64,000 bases of DNA from Nostoc paludosum FACHB-159 (GCF_014698835.1 NZ_JACJTU010000003.1:248001-312000), one strand, 5' to 3'; shown: positions 22,565 to 31,902, counted from the stretch's first letter. Program-made: numbers and translations. The notes: generated by a model from the sequence alone, not told the origin.

Positions 22565-22891
22565 GACTGTTTGCTCTAACAGAAACTTTAAGTGTAAATA
22601 GCGGATTTGCCGATTGTCCTTGAGAATTCTCCCACTATATACAAAATATCTATGAATTGGGGGATAGTATATTTCGGTATAAATGACATTGCGACACGTG
22701 TTTTGCAAAACTTTTGCTTGTGTTCTTTTCAATTTATGTCATTGTGATATTTAAAGCTTTGGCCTTAATCTAGGGCATAAGGGACGCGAGACACGGGGAC
22801 GCAAGGACACAAAGAAATTACTTTCCGCATCGGAAAAACCCATTCCTTCTGGTAATGGGATGAAAGAAGCCTTTGAAAGCCCGTTAAACCT

Positions 22892-22934
22892 CAACAGTCA
22901 ACCGTCAACAGTCAACCGTCAACAGTCAACAGTC
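22892..22934. repeat. Heptamer tandem repeat (STRR type)
   Basis: Six near-perfect CAACAGT/CAACCGT heptamers run in tandem right up to the lipA start codon at 22936. This is a short tandemly repeated repetitive sequence typical of heterocystous cyanobacteria. The lipA ribosome-binding region is made of this repeat. Confidence 0.85.
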
Positions 22935-22935
22935 A

Positions 22936-23856
22936 ATGGTTTCGTCACAACAAGCCGAACTCAAGTCTGAAATTATGGCAATGCCTAGCTGGCTACGTCG
23001 CCCTATTGGCAAAGCCAGCGAAATCTCTACCGTACAACGCATTATTAAACAGCGGCAAATTCACACGATTTGCGAAGAAGGGCGTTGTCCGAATCGGGGA
23101 GAGTGCTACGCCCAAAAAACTGCAACTTTTTTACTGATGGGGCCTACCTGCACGCGCTCTTGTGCTTTCTGCCAAGTAGATAAAGGTCATGCACCGATGC
23201 CTATTGATTTAGAGGAACCGCAAAAGGTAGCCGAGGCGGTGCAGCTGTTAGGATTACATTATGTGGTGTTGACTTCTGTAGCCCGTGATGATTTGCCAGA
23301 CCAAGGTGCAGGGCATTTTGTGAAGACGATCGCGACTATTCGCCAATTTAGTCCAGAAACTCAAATTGAAGTCCTGACGCCAGATTTTTGGGGTGGTGCG
23401 GCCAGTGGGGAATCAGGTCAACGCCAGCGGATAGCTACCATTGTCGAAGCCAAAGTGGCTTGTTTTAACCACAATATTGAAACAGTGCGACGCTTAACCG
23501 GGCCAGTGCGCCGGGGAGCCAAGTACGATCGCTCCCTACGAGTGTTGGCTATGGTCAAAGAACTGGATTCGACAATTCCCACCAAATCAGGTTTGATGCT
23601 GGGACATGGAGAAACCACCGATGAAGTCGTCCAAGCAATGGCTGATTTAAGGGCTGTGGGGTGCGATCGCTTGACTATCGGCCAGTATATGCGCCCCTCT
23701 TTAGAGCATCTACCAGTCCAAAAATATTGGACTCCAGAGGAGTTCGAGCAACTCGGCTCCACAGCAAGGGAAATGGGATTTAGCCACGTCCGTTCCGGCC
23801 CCCTGGTTCGTAGTTCCTACCATGCGGGAGAGCAGGGAGTGGGAAGTGGGGAGTAG
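22936..23856 (+). CDS. lipA: Lipoyl synthase
   Basis: A 306-residue radical SAM enzyme that inserts two sulfurs into protein-bound octanoyl groups to make the lipoyl cofactor. The auxiliary cluster motif is [12 protein letters not shown] (C-x4-C-x5-C), the radical SAM motif is CTRSCAFC (CxxxCxxC), and the C-terminal RSSYHAGE supplies the conserved Ser ligand. Length is normal. The last residues, EQGVGSGE, and the stop codon are encoded by a GGGGAGT tandem repeat that invades the 3' end. The true ancestral C-terminus probably ended soon after RSSYHAGE. No lipB is adjacent. Confidence 0.96.
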   Translation: MVSSQQAELKSEIMAMPSWLRRPIGKASEISTVQRIIKQRQIHTICEEGRCPNRGECYAQKTATFLLMGPTCTRSCAFCQVDKGHAPMPIDLEEPQKVAEAVQLLGLHYVVLTSVARDDLPDQGAGHFVKTIATIRQFSPETQIEVLTPDFWGGAASGESGQRQRIATIVEAKVACFNHNIETVRRLTGPVRRGAKYDRSLRVLAMVKELDSTIPTKSGLMLGHGETTDEVVQAMADLRAVGCDRLTIGQYMRPSLEHLPVQKYWTPEEFEQLGSTAREMGFSHVRSGPLVRSSYHAGEQGVGSGE

Positions 23857-23949
23857 GGAGTGTAGGGAGCGTGGGGAGTGTGGGGAGTGTAGGGAGCGTG
23901 GGGGGAAAGAGAATTGATGCTTCTCCTTCCTCCCACACCTCCCACACCC
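23828..23949. repeat. G-rich tandem/inverted repeat array, copy 1
   Basis: The array is tandem GGGGAGTGT-like units, then the spacer GGGGGGAAAGAGAATT, then C-rich complementary units (CCTCCCACACC). The two arms can fold into a long imperfect hairpin around 23907-23925. A longer copy with the same GGGGGGAAAGAGAATT centre is at 27164-27403. The array starts inside lipA. Confidence 0.8.
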
Positions 23950-23969
23950 TCAATGCCCCATCCCCCATA

Positions 23970-24016
23970 CTTCGGCTGCGCCCTTCGACTACGCTCAGGA
24001 CAAGCTCAGTACAAGT
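23970..24016. repeat. Dispersed cyanobacterial repeat
   Basis: TTCGGCTGCGCCCTTCGACT followed by ACGCTCAGGACAAGCTCAGT. Sequences of this kind are scattered through many cyanobacterial genomes and give a spurious LVLSVVEG translation on the other strand. No gene is implied. Confidence 0.5.
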
Positions 24017-24115
24017 GCCCAATGCCCAAACTTCAAATATTTCTAAAGAATTTGGGGGATTGGTACACATAATTTGGTATTTCTTAAAAAGTCCTGACAT
24101 TAGGAGAATCGCATT

Positions 24116-24253
24116 ATGACTGCTAAAAACAGAGATTTACCAGTTGCCGACAGTGGAGCTAAACCTCCCTACCCCTATCGCACAGGCTGGGCACTGTTCT
24201 TGTTAGCTATCAATTTCCTGGTAGCAGCCTGGTATTTCCACATTATTGAGTAG
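24116..24253 (+). CDS. psaX: Photosystem I subunit PsaX
   Basis: A 45-residue membrane protein read from the ATG at 24116 to TAG at 24253. After a short stromal N-terminus with GAKPPYPYRTGWAL it has one membrane helix, LFLLAINFLVAAWYFHIIE. The block RTxWAxxLLAINFLVAAxYF is the signature of PsaX, the small peripheral PSI subunit first defined in Thermosynechococcus. A GGAG sits ahead of the start (TTAGGAGAATCGCATT). It is convergent with the permease gene 21 bp away. psaA/psaB lie about 10 kb downstream in the same window. Confidence 0.9.
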   Translation: MTAKNRDLPVADSGAKPPYPYRTGWALFLLAINFLVAAWYFHIIE

Positions 24254-24274
24254 TTAGAAGTGGATAGGTGCTGC

Positions 24275-25141
24275 TCAAATCGTTCCTTTGAATAAACCTT
24301 TGGGACGAATGAGCAGCACTAAAATCATGATTAACAGTGCTACACCTTGTTTATATTGAGAACCCAGCCAAGGAGTGCTAATTTCTTGGACAATGCCAAT
24401 GATAAAAGCTGCGGCGATCGCACCGTAGGGGTTGCCAATCCCTCCCAAAATCACTGAGGCAAATAACGGTAAAATTAAAAACCATCCCATATTCGGGCGC
24501 ACGGCTGTAATTAACCCATACATACTGCCACCCAATGATGTAAGAGTGCCAGCAATCAGCCAAGTCCAAAAGATTACTCGGTCAACATTGATACCTGAGA
24601 CCCTGGCTAAATCTAGATCGTCAGCAACTGCTCGCATAGCTTTACCAATTTTGGTGTTTTGCAAGAGATAGTGCAATCCTAAAATTGCTAGCACTGCCAA
24701 CCCCAATACCAATAATTGATTTTGCGGCACTTTCAAGCCAAAGATATCTAAAGCTGGAGTCACAGGTAAATCATAATTTTGGTTCTTGCCACCCCAGATA
24801 AAAATGATTCCATTGCGAAGAAATAAGGCAAGTCCGATAGAGATAATAATCAGCGTGGTGGAGGTAGCACGAATGGAGCGCATTCTTGACCAGAGTAACT
24901 TTTCTGATAACAGCATTACCGCTACTGTTCCTCCTGCTGCGAGAATCGTGGACAGCCAAATATTGACTCCAATGCTGTTGATTAGCCAAGTGAGATAAGC
25001 TCCTAAAGTGAGAAAGTCACCATGAGCAAAGTTAGATAAACGTAAAATTCCATAGGTGAGTGTGAGTCCAACTGCGGCTAGAGCAATAATACTCCCCACT
25101 GCAATTCCATTGACGATTAATTGGGCAAATTGTATATCCAT
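24275..25141 (-). CDS. livH: Branched-chain/neutral amino acid ABC transporter permease, LivH type
   Basis: A 288-residue inner-membrane permease starting at MDIQFAQLIVNGIAVGSI, with about eight hydrophobic segments. It has the family block AxGLTLTYGILRLSNFAHGD near the N-terminus and the EAA-like loop GKAMRAVADDLDLARVSGIN, followed by GGIGNPYGAIAAA. This is LivH; in Anabaena the equivalent N-I neutral amino acid transporter subunit is NatD. I start at the ATG 25141 because the 28 residues upstream (MVSGLAPKPKKN...) do not fit the family. No livM, livF, livG or binding-protein genes are adjacent, so the other subunits are elsewhere, as in other Nostoc genomes. Confidence 0.92.
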   Translation of the reverse strand: MDIQFAQLIVNGIAVGSIIALAAVGLTLTYGILRLSNFAHGDFLTLGAYLTWLINSIGVNIWLSTILAAGGTVAVMLLSEKLLWSRMRSIRATSTTLIIISIGLALFLRNGIIFIWGGKNQNYDLPVTPALDIFGLKVPQNQLLVLGLAVLAILGLHYLLQNTKIGKAMRAVADDLDLARVSGINVDRVIFWTWLIAGTLTSLGGSMYGLITAVRPNMGWFLILPLFASVILGGIGNPYGAIAAAFIIGIVQEISTPWLGSQYKQGVALLIMILVLLIRPKGLFKGTI

Positions 25142-25327
25142 AAGTCTGAAGTTGCCAGAAAAAATTTTGAAATCATTCCTTCGTACAATATTTTTTTTAG
25201 GTTTAGGTGCTAAACCCGACACCATAAGTTATGGTTTATAAATAAAAAAGGATTGCCCGCCCACATAACATAAAATCCTAGTCGGATTTTTATGCGAAGC
25301 TAAACTTGTTCAGCGGTCTAGTTGACC

Positions 25328-27172
25328 ATGCAGCAGTATTCAAGCTTACCAGAACAGAACTCACAGATAGATGCAACGCCAAAACTTTTGACAACAATTC
25401 AACAAGTCCGCGCCGATTTGTGGCTGGAGAAAAGTTTAAACCAGTTGCAAAGTCGCCTGAATGATTGCCTGCTTTCTGCTTGTAATACTGTCTCACAGTC
25501 GCTAGCCGCAGAAGCAGAAATTTTCCAAACTGCGATCGACCAGATTAACACTGCTGTGGACAACAGTCATGTGGCGTTTGTCCAGTTTGCTGTAGGTGTG
25601 GCTCTGCTTGAGCCACGCCAGACATTTGCTACAGTTTGCTATGTTTCTCGTTCCCCATTTTCCGGCTCACAAGCTCCACTGTTGGAAGTAAGAGTGACAG
25701 CACAAAAAAAGCTGCCATTGAGATTGCAACAGACCATAGAAATCAAAGATTTGCAGCAGCTTGAAAATCAACAAATACCGAGTGCTTGGCGGTTAACTGA
25801 TGATTCTGGTGGCGTCATCGGCTGGCTAGTTATCGCCACAGCACCGCTAGGCTCTGATTCTGAGCCACTCATAGCATCGCAAGCTCAGCTGAGATCGCAA
25901 TTCATGGCCAGGTCTACGAAGCAGTGTAATACAGCTTTGCTGCAACTGAGGCACATTCTATCTTGGCAGCAACGGTATGAACAGCTAAGTAGCTCTAATG
26001 AAGAATTAGAGCGCACTAATCAACTCAAAAATCAGTTTTTGGCAAACACCAGTCACGAAATTCGTACTCCACTGAGTTCGATTATCGGGTTTACCCACCT
26101 GCTGTTAGCTCAAGGCTACGAGCCTAGTAAAGAACGTCAGCAAGAGTATTTAAATATCATTCAGTCTAGCGGCAAGCACTTGCTAGCTCTGATTAATGAT
26201 ATTTTAGATCTCTCTAAAATTGAAGCTAATCAGCTAGAAGTACAGTGGGAAACAGTAGATGTCCCACTGCTGTGTAGCAATGTTTTGGCACTGGTGAAAG
26301 AAAAAGCCGCTAATAAAGGTTTGAAACTAGTCCTAGAACTCGACCCTGATATCACAACTTTAGTAGCCGATCCTTTACGACTCAAGCAAATGCTGTTGAA
26401 TTTACTCTTCAACGCTTTAAAGTTCACTAGCAAAGGCAGTGTTGGCTTACGGGTTGCTAGCGAAGGAGTATTTGTGCATTTTACAGTTTGGGATACTGGT
26501 ACTGGTATATCTCCAGAAGACCAAGCTCTACTTTTTCATCCCTATTTTCAAATTGCTAACGCTGTAGCAGGTGTTGAAGGTACTGGTTTGGGTTTAACAG
26601 TGACTCGCAAACTCGCCGAAATTCACGGTGGTTCGGTGAAAGTGGAATCTGAAGTAGATCGGGGTTCACGTTTTATGCTTGTGCTTCCCCTGAAGAAAGT
26701 AGAGGAAGCAGAGGAAGCAGGGGGAGCAGAGGAAGCAGAGGAAGCAAAATGTTTTTTATCTAATTTGGTTGTGACTCCTAGTTCCTCTCCTCACATATTG
26801 CTGGTAGAAAATGACTTACCCAACGGTGATTTGATGCAAATATACCTATCTAAATTGGGATATAAAGTGACTTGGGCTAAGAGTGCTGCAAAAATGTGGG
26901 AAGCTTTAACACAGCAAGAGCCAGCAGTAATTTTAATGGACGTTTACCTGCCAGATGGAAATGGTCTGAAGTTGGTGCAGGAACTACGAGAAAATCCCCA
27001 GTATCAGAATATTCCAGTGATTGCCCAAACAGCAATGGCGATGAAAGGCGATCGCGAAACTTGTATTGCCGCTGGAGTCAATGATTATATTTCTAAACCA
27101 ATTGATTTACCACTCTTAGCCAGTTTGGTAGCTAAGTATAGTAAAGTACCACAGTTGAATGATGGGGAGTAG
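25328..27172 (+). CDS. Hybrid histidine kinase with C-terminal receiver
   Basis: A 614-residue soluble hybrid kinase. The N-terminal 215 residues form a possible GAF- or DICT-like sensor region (not securely identified). HisKA follows with FLANTSHEIRTPLSSIIGF, then HATPase_c with NLLFNALKF, WDTGTGIS and GTGLGLTVTRK, and a receiver with LVENDLPN, phospho-Asp in VILMDVYLPDG and Lys in DYISKPI. The linker between ATPase and receiver is an EEAEEAGGAEEAEEA stretch encoded by tandem GAGGAAGCA units, apparently a repeat expansion. The final GE and the stop codon come from the GGGGAGTAG array that follows. I use the ATG at 25328; a TTG two codons upstream is also in frame. Confidence 0.92.
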   Translation: MQQYSSLPEQNSQIDATPKLLTTIQQVRADLWLEKSLNQLQSRLNDCLLSACNTVSQSLAAEAEIFQTAIDQINTAVDNSHVAFVQFAVGVALLEPRQTFATVCYVSRSPFSGSQAPLLEVRVTAQKKLPLRLQQTIEIKDLQQLENQQIPSAWRLTDDSGGVIGWLVIATAPLGSDSEPLIASQAQLRSQFMARSTKQCNTALLQLRHILSWQQRYEQLSSSNEELERTNQLKNQFLANTSHEIRTPLSSIIGFTHLLLAQGYEPSKERQQEYLNIIQSSGKHLLALINDILDLSKIEANQLEVQWETVDVPLLCSNVLALVKEKAANKGLKLVLELDPDITTLVADPLRLKQMLLNLLFNALKFTSKGSVGLRVASEGVFVHFTVWDTGTGISPEDQALLFHPYFQIANAVAGVEGTGLGLTVTRKLAEIHGGSVKVESEVDRGSRFMLVLPLKKVEEAEEAGGAEEAEEAKCFLSNLVVTPSSSPHILLVENDLPNGDLMQIYLSKLGYKVTWAKSAAKMWEALTQQEPAVILMDVYLPDGNGLKLVQELRENPQYQNIPVIAQTAMAMKGDRETCIAAGVNDYISKPIDLPLLASLVAKYSKVPQLNDGE

Positions 27173-27403
27173 GGGGACAAGGGGACAAGGGGAGTGGGGA
27201 GATGGGGAAGTGTGGGGAGTGTGGGGAGAGAGGGGAGAGAGGGGAGTGTGGGGAGTGTGGGGAGTGTGGGGAGTGTGGGAAGAGAGGGGAGTGTGGGGGG
27301 AAAGAGAATTAATGCTTCCCCATCCTCCCACACCTCCCACACCTCCCACACCTCCCACACCTTCCACCCCTCCCACACCTCCCACCCCTCCCACACTTCC
27401 TGC
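27164..27403. repeat. G-rich tandem/inverted repeat array, copy 2
   Basis: About 130 bp of GGGGAGTGT and GGGGAGAGA units are followed by GGGGGGAAAGAGAATT and about 80 bp of complementary CCTCCCACA units. The arms could pair into a very long imperfect hairpin. It shares its centre with 23828-23949. It fills the spacer between the hybrid kinase and larE; no gene lies in it. Confidence 0.85.
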
Positions 27404-27476
27404 TTGCCCCATGCCCGTAAACTAATGACTACAATAGGATTTGTTGGGTGGTATCAGGTTATGGCGGGGTTGATGA

Positions 27477-28307
27477 ATGATGCTGACAGAAAAATTTGAC
27501 CAATTAAAAGCTTTATTTCAAGAAATGGAGCAGGCGTTAATTGCCTACTCTGGCGGCGTTGATAGCACTTTGGTTGCGAAAATTGCTTATGATGTGTTGG
27601 GCGATCGCGCTTTGGCTGTGACTGCTGTTTCCCCTTCGCTGTTGCCAGAAGAGTTAGAAGACGCCAAAATTCAAGCAGCAACTATTGGGATTCGTCATCA
27701 AATCGTCCAAACTCACGAAATGGAGAATCCCAATTACACCTCTAACCCAGTAAACCGCTGTTATTTTTGCAAAAGTGAATTGCACGATACTCTTAAACCC
27801 TTGGCTTTAGAGTTGGGTTATCCCTATGTTGTGGATGGGGTGAATGGCGATGATTTGCATGATTATCGCCCAGGAATTCAGGCGGCGAAAGAAAGAGGTG
27901 CGCGATCGCCTTTAGCAGAAGTGGGTCTGAGCAAAGTTGAAGTCCGGCAACTTTCGCAAGAACTAGGTTTACCTTGGTGGGATAAACCTGCTCAACCTTG
28001 TTTGAGTTCTCGCTTTCCTTACGGTGAAGAAATTACTGTAGCTAAGTTGCAACGAGTTGGTAGAGCGGAAATTTTCTTGAGAAAGCTGGGTTGGCAGAAT
28101 TTACGGGTACGATCCGAAGGCGATACAGCACGTATTGAATTACCACCAGAACAAATTAAAGAGTTTGTGTTAAAAACTGATTTACAAATATTAGTTGACG
28201 CATTTCAAGATTTTGGATTTATTTACGTAACCTTGGATTTAGAAGGATATCGTAGCGGTAAGTTGAATCAAGTTTTAAATCGGGAAGCTGTGGGCGTTAA
28301 AGTGTAA
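27477..28307 (+). CDS. larE: ATP-dependent sacrificial sulfur transferase LarE
   Basis: A 276-residue PP-loop ATPase. The ATP-pyrophosphatase loop is YSGGVDST, and the sulfur-site region includes NRCYFCKSELH and CLSSRFPYG. LarE adenylates pyridinium dicarboxylate mononucleotide and inserts sulfur to build the nickel-pincer cofactor of lactate racemase-like enzymes. LarE proteins donate either their own Cys sulfur or use a cluster held by three Cys; here Cys residues occur in NRCYFCK and QPCLSS, compatible with the three-Cys type. No larA, larB or larC is adjacent. The two consecutive ATG codons at 27477 and 27480 are both usable. Confidence 0.9.
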   Translation: MMLTEKFDQLKALFQEMEQALIAYSGGVDSTLVAKIAYDVLGDRALAVTAVSPSLLPEELEDAKIQAATIGIRHQIVQTHEMENPNYTSNPVNRCYFCKSELHDTLKPLALELGYPYVVDGVNGDDLHDYRPGIQAAKERGARSPLAEVGLSKVEVRQLSQELGLPWWDKPAQPCLSSRFPYGEEITVAKLQRVGRAEIFLRKLGWQNLRVRSEGDTARIELPPEQIKEFVLKTDLQILVDAFQDFGFIYVTLDLEGYRSGKLNQVLNREAVGVKV

Positions 28308-28494
28308 GATTTTTTTAGCTTTTAGACACAGTTGTTTGTTAGTCGTTGACTCAACAAGGCTTTGGTTAGTATGTCCAATTTCTGCTAGGGGATGAATCTG
28401 CAATAACTTCGCTCCTTGCTTTAAAACAAAGTTGGCAACCACTGTAACTCAACGATCGCTACCAATGGATTGCATCAAAAAGAGAAGCGATCGC

Positions 28495-29580
28495 TTAATT
28501 CTTATGCTGAGTCAGTTTGTATTCTATCTGCTGTAGTGCCGATCGCCACACATCATACCCCTCTTGGGAAAGATGCAAGCCGTCTGTGGTTAACTCTTGA
28601 CGTAAATTACCTTCCATATCTGAAAACCAACTATAGATATTGAGATAATTCGCGCCTTCTTCTTTGGCAATTTTAGCTAGTTGGGTGTTGATGTTACGAA
28701 TGCGGCTATTGGAGAGTTTTGGTAAGCGAGTCGGCAAAATGGATTGGACAATAATTTGAGTTTGGGGGTGATTCTGTCGTAAGCGGCGGACAATTCGGCG
28801 ATAATTACTCAAAATTGCGCGATCGCTATCGCCTTTTCGTAAGTCGTTAATCCCAGCCATTATGTAAATTACATCTGGCCTGGTTGCTGAAAATGCCCCT
28901 AATCTTTTTAAAACCCCAGCGGAAGTATCTCCAGATATGCCTTGATTGAGCCATAATTTACCACTAGGTAATTTTTCTCTGGGAAACCACATACTTAGCG
29001 AATCACCAACTAAAATACTCAGGTGATTTGTACCTTGACCTTGGGCGATGGCTCTGGCTTCTAAAGCTAGTAAACTTTTCCAGTCTTCATAAGTTAGTTG
29101 ACGCTTCTTGATTGACTCCCACAATGATTGCAAATTATCGCTATCCCCGCGTGTATAAATCTGACCTGTTTTCAGAGCTGCCAATCTTTGGTAGTAAAGC
29201 TGATTGCCAGATGTCAGTGAGAAAGTAGCTGCTTGAGCGCTGGGGTTGAGTGATGAATCTTCTGTGGATGACTCTTTTGTGGGAGCTGGTAATCCTTGGC
29301 TACTAAGTTCTGGTGATAAGGAGTCAATACTGTTGATGTTTTGCTCACTTGCTGCCGGCTGCAAACTTTCTAAGGGTTGCAGCACTTGACCACTAAGTTC
29401 CGGTAAGGAAAAATCGACGCTGTTGATAATTTTTGTACTGACTATTGTCGGGGAACCTTGTTTTAAATCCCAAAGAAATCTAGAATTTTGCGGCAAGACA
29501 ATCGACAGGTGTGGAAGAGCCGATGCTGGTATTGCCAATCCTGTTAACAAGCCTGCTGCCAACAGATAAGGATCCCTCAT
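28495..29580 (-). CDS. Exported SGNH/GDSL-type hydrolase
   Basis: A 361-residue protein with a hydrophobic N-terminus (YLLAAGLLTGLAIPASA) that looks like a signal peptide. The next 100 residues are low-complexity linker with an internal duplication: INSVDFSLPELSGQ near 52 and INSIDSLSPELSSQ near 82. The catalytic SGNH domain runs from about 185 to 361: GDSLS with Ser194, GISGD, GIND with Asn245, and DGLHLS with Asp333 and His336. It should be a secreted esterase or lipase-like hydrolase; the substrate is unknown. It stands alone. Confidence 0.88.
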   Translation of the reverse strand: MRDPYLLAAGLLTGLAIPASALPHLSIVLPQNSRFLWDLKQGSPTIVSTKIINSVDFSLPELSGQVLQPLESLQPAASEQNINSIDSLSPELSSQGLPAPTKESSTEDSSLNPSAQAATFSLTSGNQLYYQRLAALKTGQIYTRGDSDNLQSLWESIKKRQLTYEDWKSLLALEARAIAQGQGTNHLSILVGDSLSMWFPREKLPSGKLWLNQGISGDTSAGVLKRLGAFSATRPDVIYIMAGINDLRKGDSDRAILSNYRRIVRRLRQNHPQTQIIVQSILPTRLPKLSNSRIRNINTQLAKIAKEEGANYLNIYSWFSDMEGNLRQELTTDGLHLSQEGYDVWRSALQQIEYKLTQHKN

Positions 29581-30080
29581 CGCTTTGTCTCTCCTCTACT
29601 CACTGCTTTTTCCTATGACAGCATTAGTTGGCTGTATTCAGGATAATTTTACTTAGGTCAAATTATTATTCTTATTTACACTGTATAGTTCTGTAAAGCG
29701 TGTTCACGAGATTATATTGGACAATTTACGATCTCTTTAAACTAGGGTTTTCCCGGTGGTAGATGAGTCGGGTTTATGAGAATACTTTTGACTTAAAGAA
29801 ATATTTTTACTAAAGGATGACTTACCACAAGTTCTTTGTGACAAATATTGCAAGTGGTTCCAAACTTGGTGATTGGTAGATGATTTTTGACAATCTCAGG
29901 ATAGAGGTTTTTGCTTTTGGTGTTGCTAATATACGGAATAAGCATTTAATTTCAGGTTTCTAAATTTCAGTAAGCTGTAGCGATACTCATAAGAGTTTGA
30001 TTAATCAAGAGGCGATGTCTGACTACAAGAGGCAAAAGCTTAAAGCTTTTTGATTTCTCATATGAAATTAAGCGGTGCAA
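29581..30080. other. Divergent intergenic region
   Basis: This stretch holds the promoters of the SGNH hydrolase gene and the small HTH gene. No repeat, RNA gene or operator was recognised. Confidence 0.35.
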
Positions 30081-30311
30081 ATGCATCAGTTATCAAATAT
30101 GGGATTAGTGAGATTGAAGATTCGAGAACTAGCACAAGAGAAAGGATGGACACTCAAGGAAGTTTCCGATCGTTCTGGGGTAATTTACAGCACAGTTAGA
30201 AGTTATGCTCGTCGTTCAGCAATGACAACAGTTGATTTTACAGCTATCTACAAATTGGCTCGCACCTTTGAGGTGACCATTGAGGAGCTAGTGGAAATTT
30301 TGGAAGAATAG
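30081..30311 (+). CDS. Small XRE/Cro-family HTH regulator
   Basis: A helix-turn-helix protein of about 76 residues. The HTH runs from IRELAQEKGWTLKEVSDRSG (helices 1-2) through VIYSTVRSYARR (recognition helix), followed by FTAIYKLARTFEVTIEELVE, as in Cro/C1-type regulators. Small stand-alone members of this kind are common in cyanobacteria. I give the ATG at 30081; the ATG at 30099 (MGLVRLKI) fits the family start equally well and could be the true one. The target is unknown; the nearest genes are a 64-residue protein and a DNA methyltransferase. Confidence 0.8.
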   Translation: MHQLSNMGLVRLKIRELAQEKGWTLKEVSDRSGVIYSTVRSYARRSAMTTVDFTAIYKLARTFEVTIEELVEILEE

Positions 30312-30728
30312 CTGAAAAGTTACTTATTAATGGTATTGATATAATATCTCAATCATCCACTCTCAATAAAAATACTTAAGCTTTAAGAACTCACTCTCCA
30401 AAATTTATACCTCAGTTAATTTGAGATTATTCTGGACTGAGGAATGAGATTGTCAAACGCTATACTTGTCACTCCCGGATGACAATACTTAAATTTATTC
30501 AAAAGTTGGTTTTTATGTTTGATGCTGCGATCGGAGATCTAACGAAAATTTTCTGAAGGTAGGATAATACTGTGTACTTCCGTTGTAGTTCTCTATGTAG
30601 ATAATTTGAAATTTATGTTTGCTCGTGGAAGTATGAGTTGAAACACATTTGAATTAAGTTTTAACTATAGAGAATAACTTCATTGAAAGTGCTAAGATTT
30701 AGGCTGAATCATTAGTGTTTTTTCTTCC
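30312..30728. other. Intergenic region
   Basis: AT-rich DNA with no recognised gene or repeat. Confidence 0.35.
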
Positions 30729-30923
30729 GTGGCTAGAGCTAGTACAGCGATTGGTGTTAGTCCCATTATTAAGGAGATTGTGCAAAAACAGGCACATTCG
30801 ACACGTTTAACCCTGAAAGAAGTTATTCTTATGGGTATGTTAGCGATTGATAAACTAGATGACCAAGGTCGTCAAGAGTTGGCAGATCAAGTTCATCAAA
30901 TGCAAGTGAATGGAGAAATTTAA
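30729..30923 (+). CDS. Small hypothetical protein (64 residues)
   Basis: A 64-residue protein read from a GTG at 30729. It is mostly helical, with the pattern STAIGVSPIIKEIVQKQAHS then TRLTLKEVILMGMLAIDKL and an acidic tail. The shape is reminiscent of a short ribbon-helix-helix or plasmid-type regulator, but no family is recognised. It lies 46 bp from the convergent methyltransferase gene. It is moderately likely to be real because of its ordered amphipathic composition. Confidence 0.5.
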   Translation: MARASTAIGVSPIIKEIVQKQAHSTRLTLKEVILMGMLAIDKLDDQGRQELADQVHQMQVNGEI

Positions 30924-30969
30924 GTGAATAGCTATTATTTATGGGTTATAAACTTTAACTCTTCATTTT

Positions 30970-31902
30970 TCATTCGTGACTCTTCAGATAGTCTGAATCT
31001 TCAGTAAAACGATAACGACTTCCCATTACATAATCCTCATTAATTTCAAAAGAAATCCATCGGCGTTGGAGATTCTGAGCAACAAAGCCAGTTGTATTAG
31101 AACCTGCAAATGGATCTAAAACCATATCACCTTCATCAGTTAAAAATTTGATGAAAAACTCCGCGAATCCTTGAGGAAAGCGTGCTGGATGGGGTCTAAT
31201 TTCTGCTGTTTTGCAGCGTCGTAAATAAGAACTATTTGATTCAGTATTAGCAATTTCAAGCAGATTTGGTGGAATTGCGCCTTGATTATCTTTTTGAAAT
31301 TTATCAGAAATATCATGTCCACTAGGACGTATTTTAGCCTGATAGCCATTTTTAAGTAATTGCTTCATACTTTGGCTATAGGGTTTTAAAACTTTTTTAT
31401 TATCTGCTTTAGGATTTGGTGTTTTGGACAACCACCAAACTATATTTACTGAATCTTTGACACGAATGCGCCTGATTGTCACCCACTCAGCAGGAGTTGG
31501 CAGTCGAGCCGGATTATAATGGTAGAATTCTTGAGCCAGAAACAATCCTACTTCCTTACATAATCTAACTAAAAGTTCGTATTGATAAATACTCCGGACG
31601 GGATTACCAGGTAAATAAGCACCGCCTAAATCCAGTATAAATGAGCCATTATCTGCCAATACTCTTTTAAATTGATAGGCAAAAGGCAGAAACCACTCGA
31701 TATATTTTTCAGCAGTTTCGTTACCATATTCTTTTTTGCGTGTGAGAGCGAATGGCGGTGAGGTGAGAATTAAATTAATACTATTATCATCAATGAATTT
31801 AATCAGTTTCAGGCTATCACCTAAATATGCTGCTCCGTTTTGCTGCGTATAATAGGGATTAAAAATTATTTCTTTTGCTGGCGTGATTGGTTCTTGTTGC
31901 AA
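30970..31902 (-). CDS. DNA methyltransferase (amino-methylating, beta-like order)
   Basis: A 310-residue site-specific DNA methyltransferase. The catalytic motif IV, TSPPF at residues 47-51 (ILTSPPFAL), precedes the SAM-binding motif I, LDPFAGSNTTG near 266-276. This order defines the beta group. The TSPPF form is most often found in N4-cytosine enzymes, so m4C is the best guess, with m6A as the alternative. No restriction endonuclease is recognisable next to it: the neighbours are cyanase and small proteins. It therefore seems an orphan, or a partner of a distant nuclease. Confidence 0.88.
   Translation of the reverse strand: MQQEPITPAKEIIFNPYYTQQNGAAYLGDSLKLIKFIDDNSINLILTSPPFALTRKKEYGNETAEKYIEWFLPFAYQFKRVLADNGSFILDLGGAYLPGNPVRSIYQYELLVRLCKEVGLFLAQEFYHYNPARLPTPAEWVTIRRIRVKDSVNIVWWLSKTPNPKADNKKVLKPYSQSMKQLLKNGYQAKIRPSGHDISDKFQKDNQGAIPPNLLEIANTESNSSYLRRCKTAEIRPHPARFPQGFAEFFIKFLTDEGDMVLDPFAGSNTTGFVAQNLQRRWISFEINEDYVMGSRYRFTEDSDYLKSHE

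Noticed and set aside
22565-22732. N-terminal extension of the response regulator to an upstream ATG
   Set aside because: The 56 extra residues match no receiver protein; the GTG just before the receiver start is preferred, though not proven.
22892-22934. CRISPR array
   Set aside because: The repeats are contiguous heptamers without spacers; the same holds for the other tandem arrays in the window.
23780-24119. Frames on both strands after lipA, including one with LVLSVVEG
   Set aside because: They are made of the G-rich array and a known dispersed cyanobacterial repeat; psaX begins in another frame.
27085-27499. Several overlapping frames rich in Gly-Val, Thr-Leu-Pro or Ser-His-Thr
   Set aside because: They are translations of the GGGGAGTGT array on both strands, not proteins.
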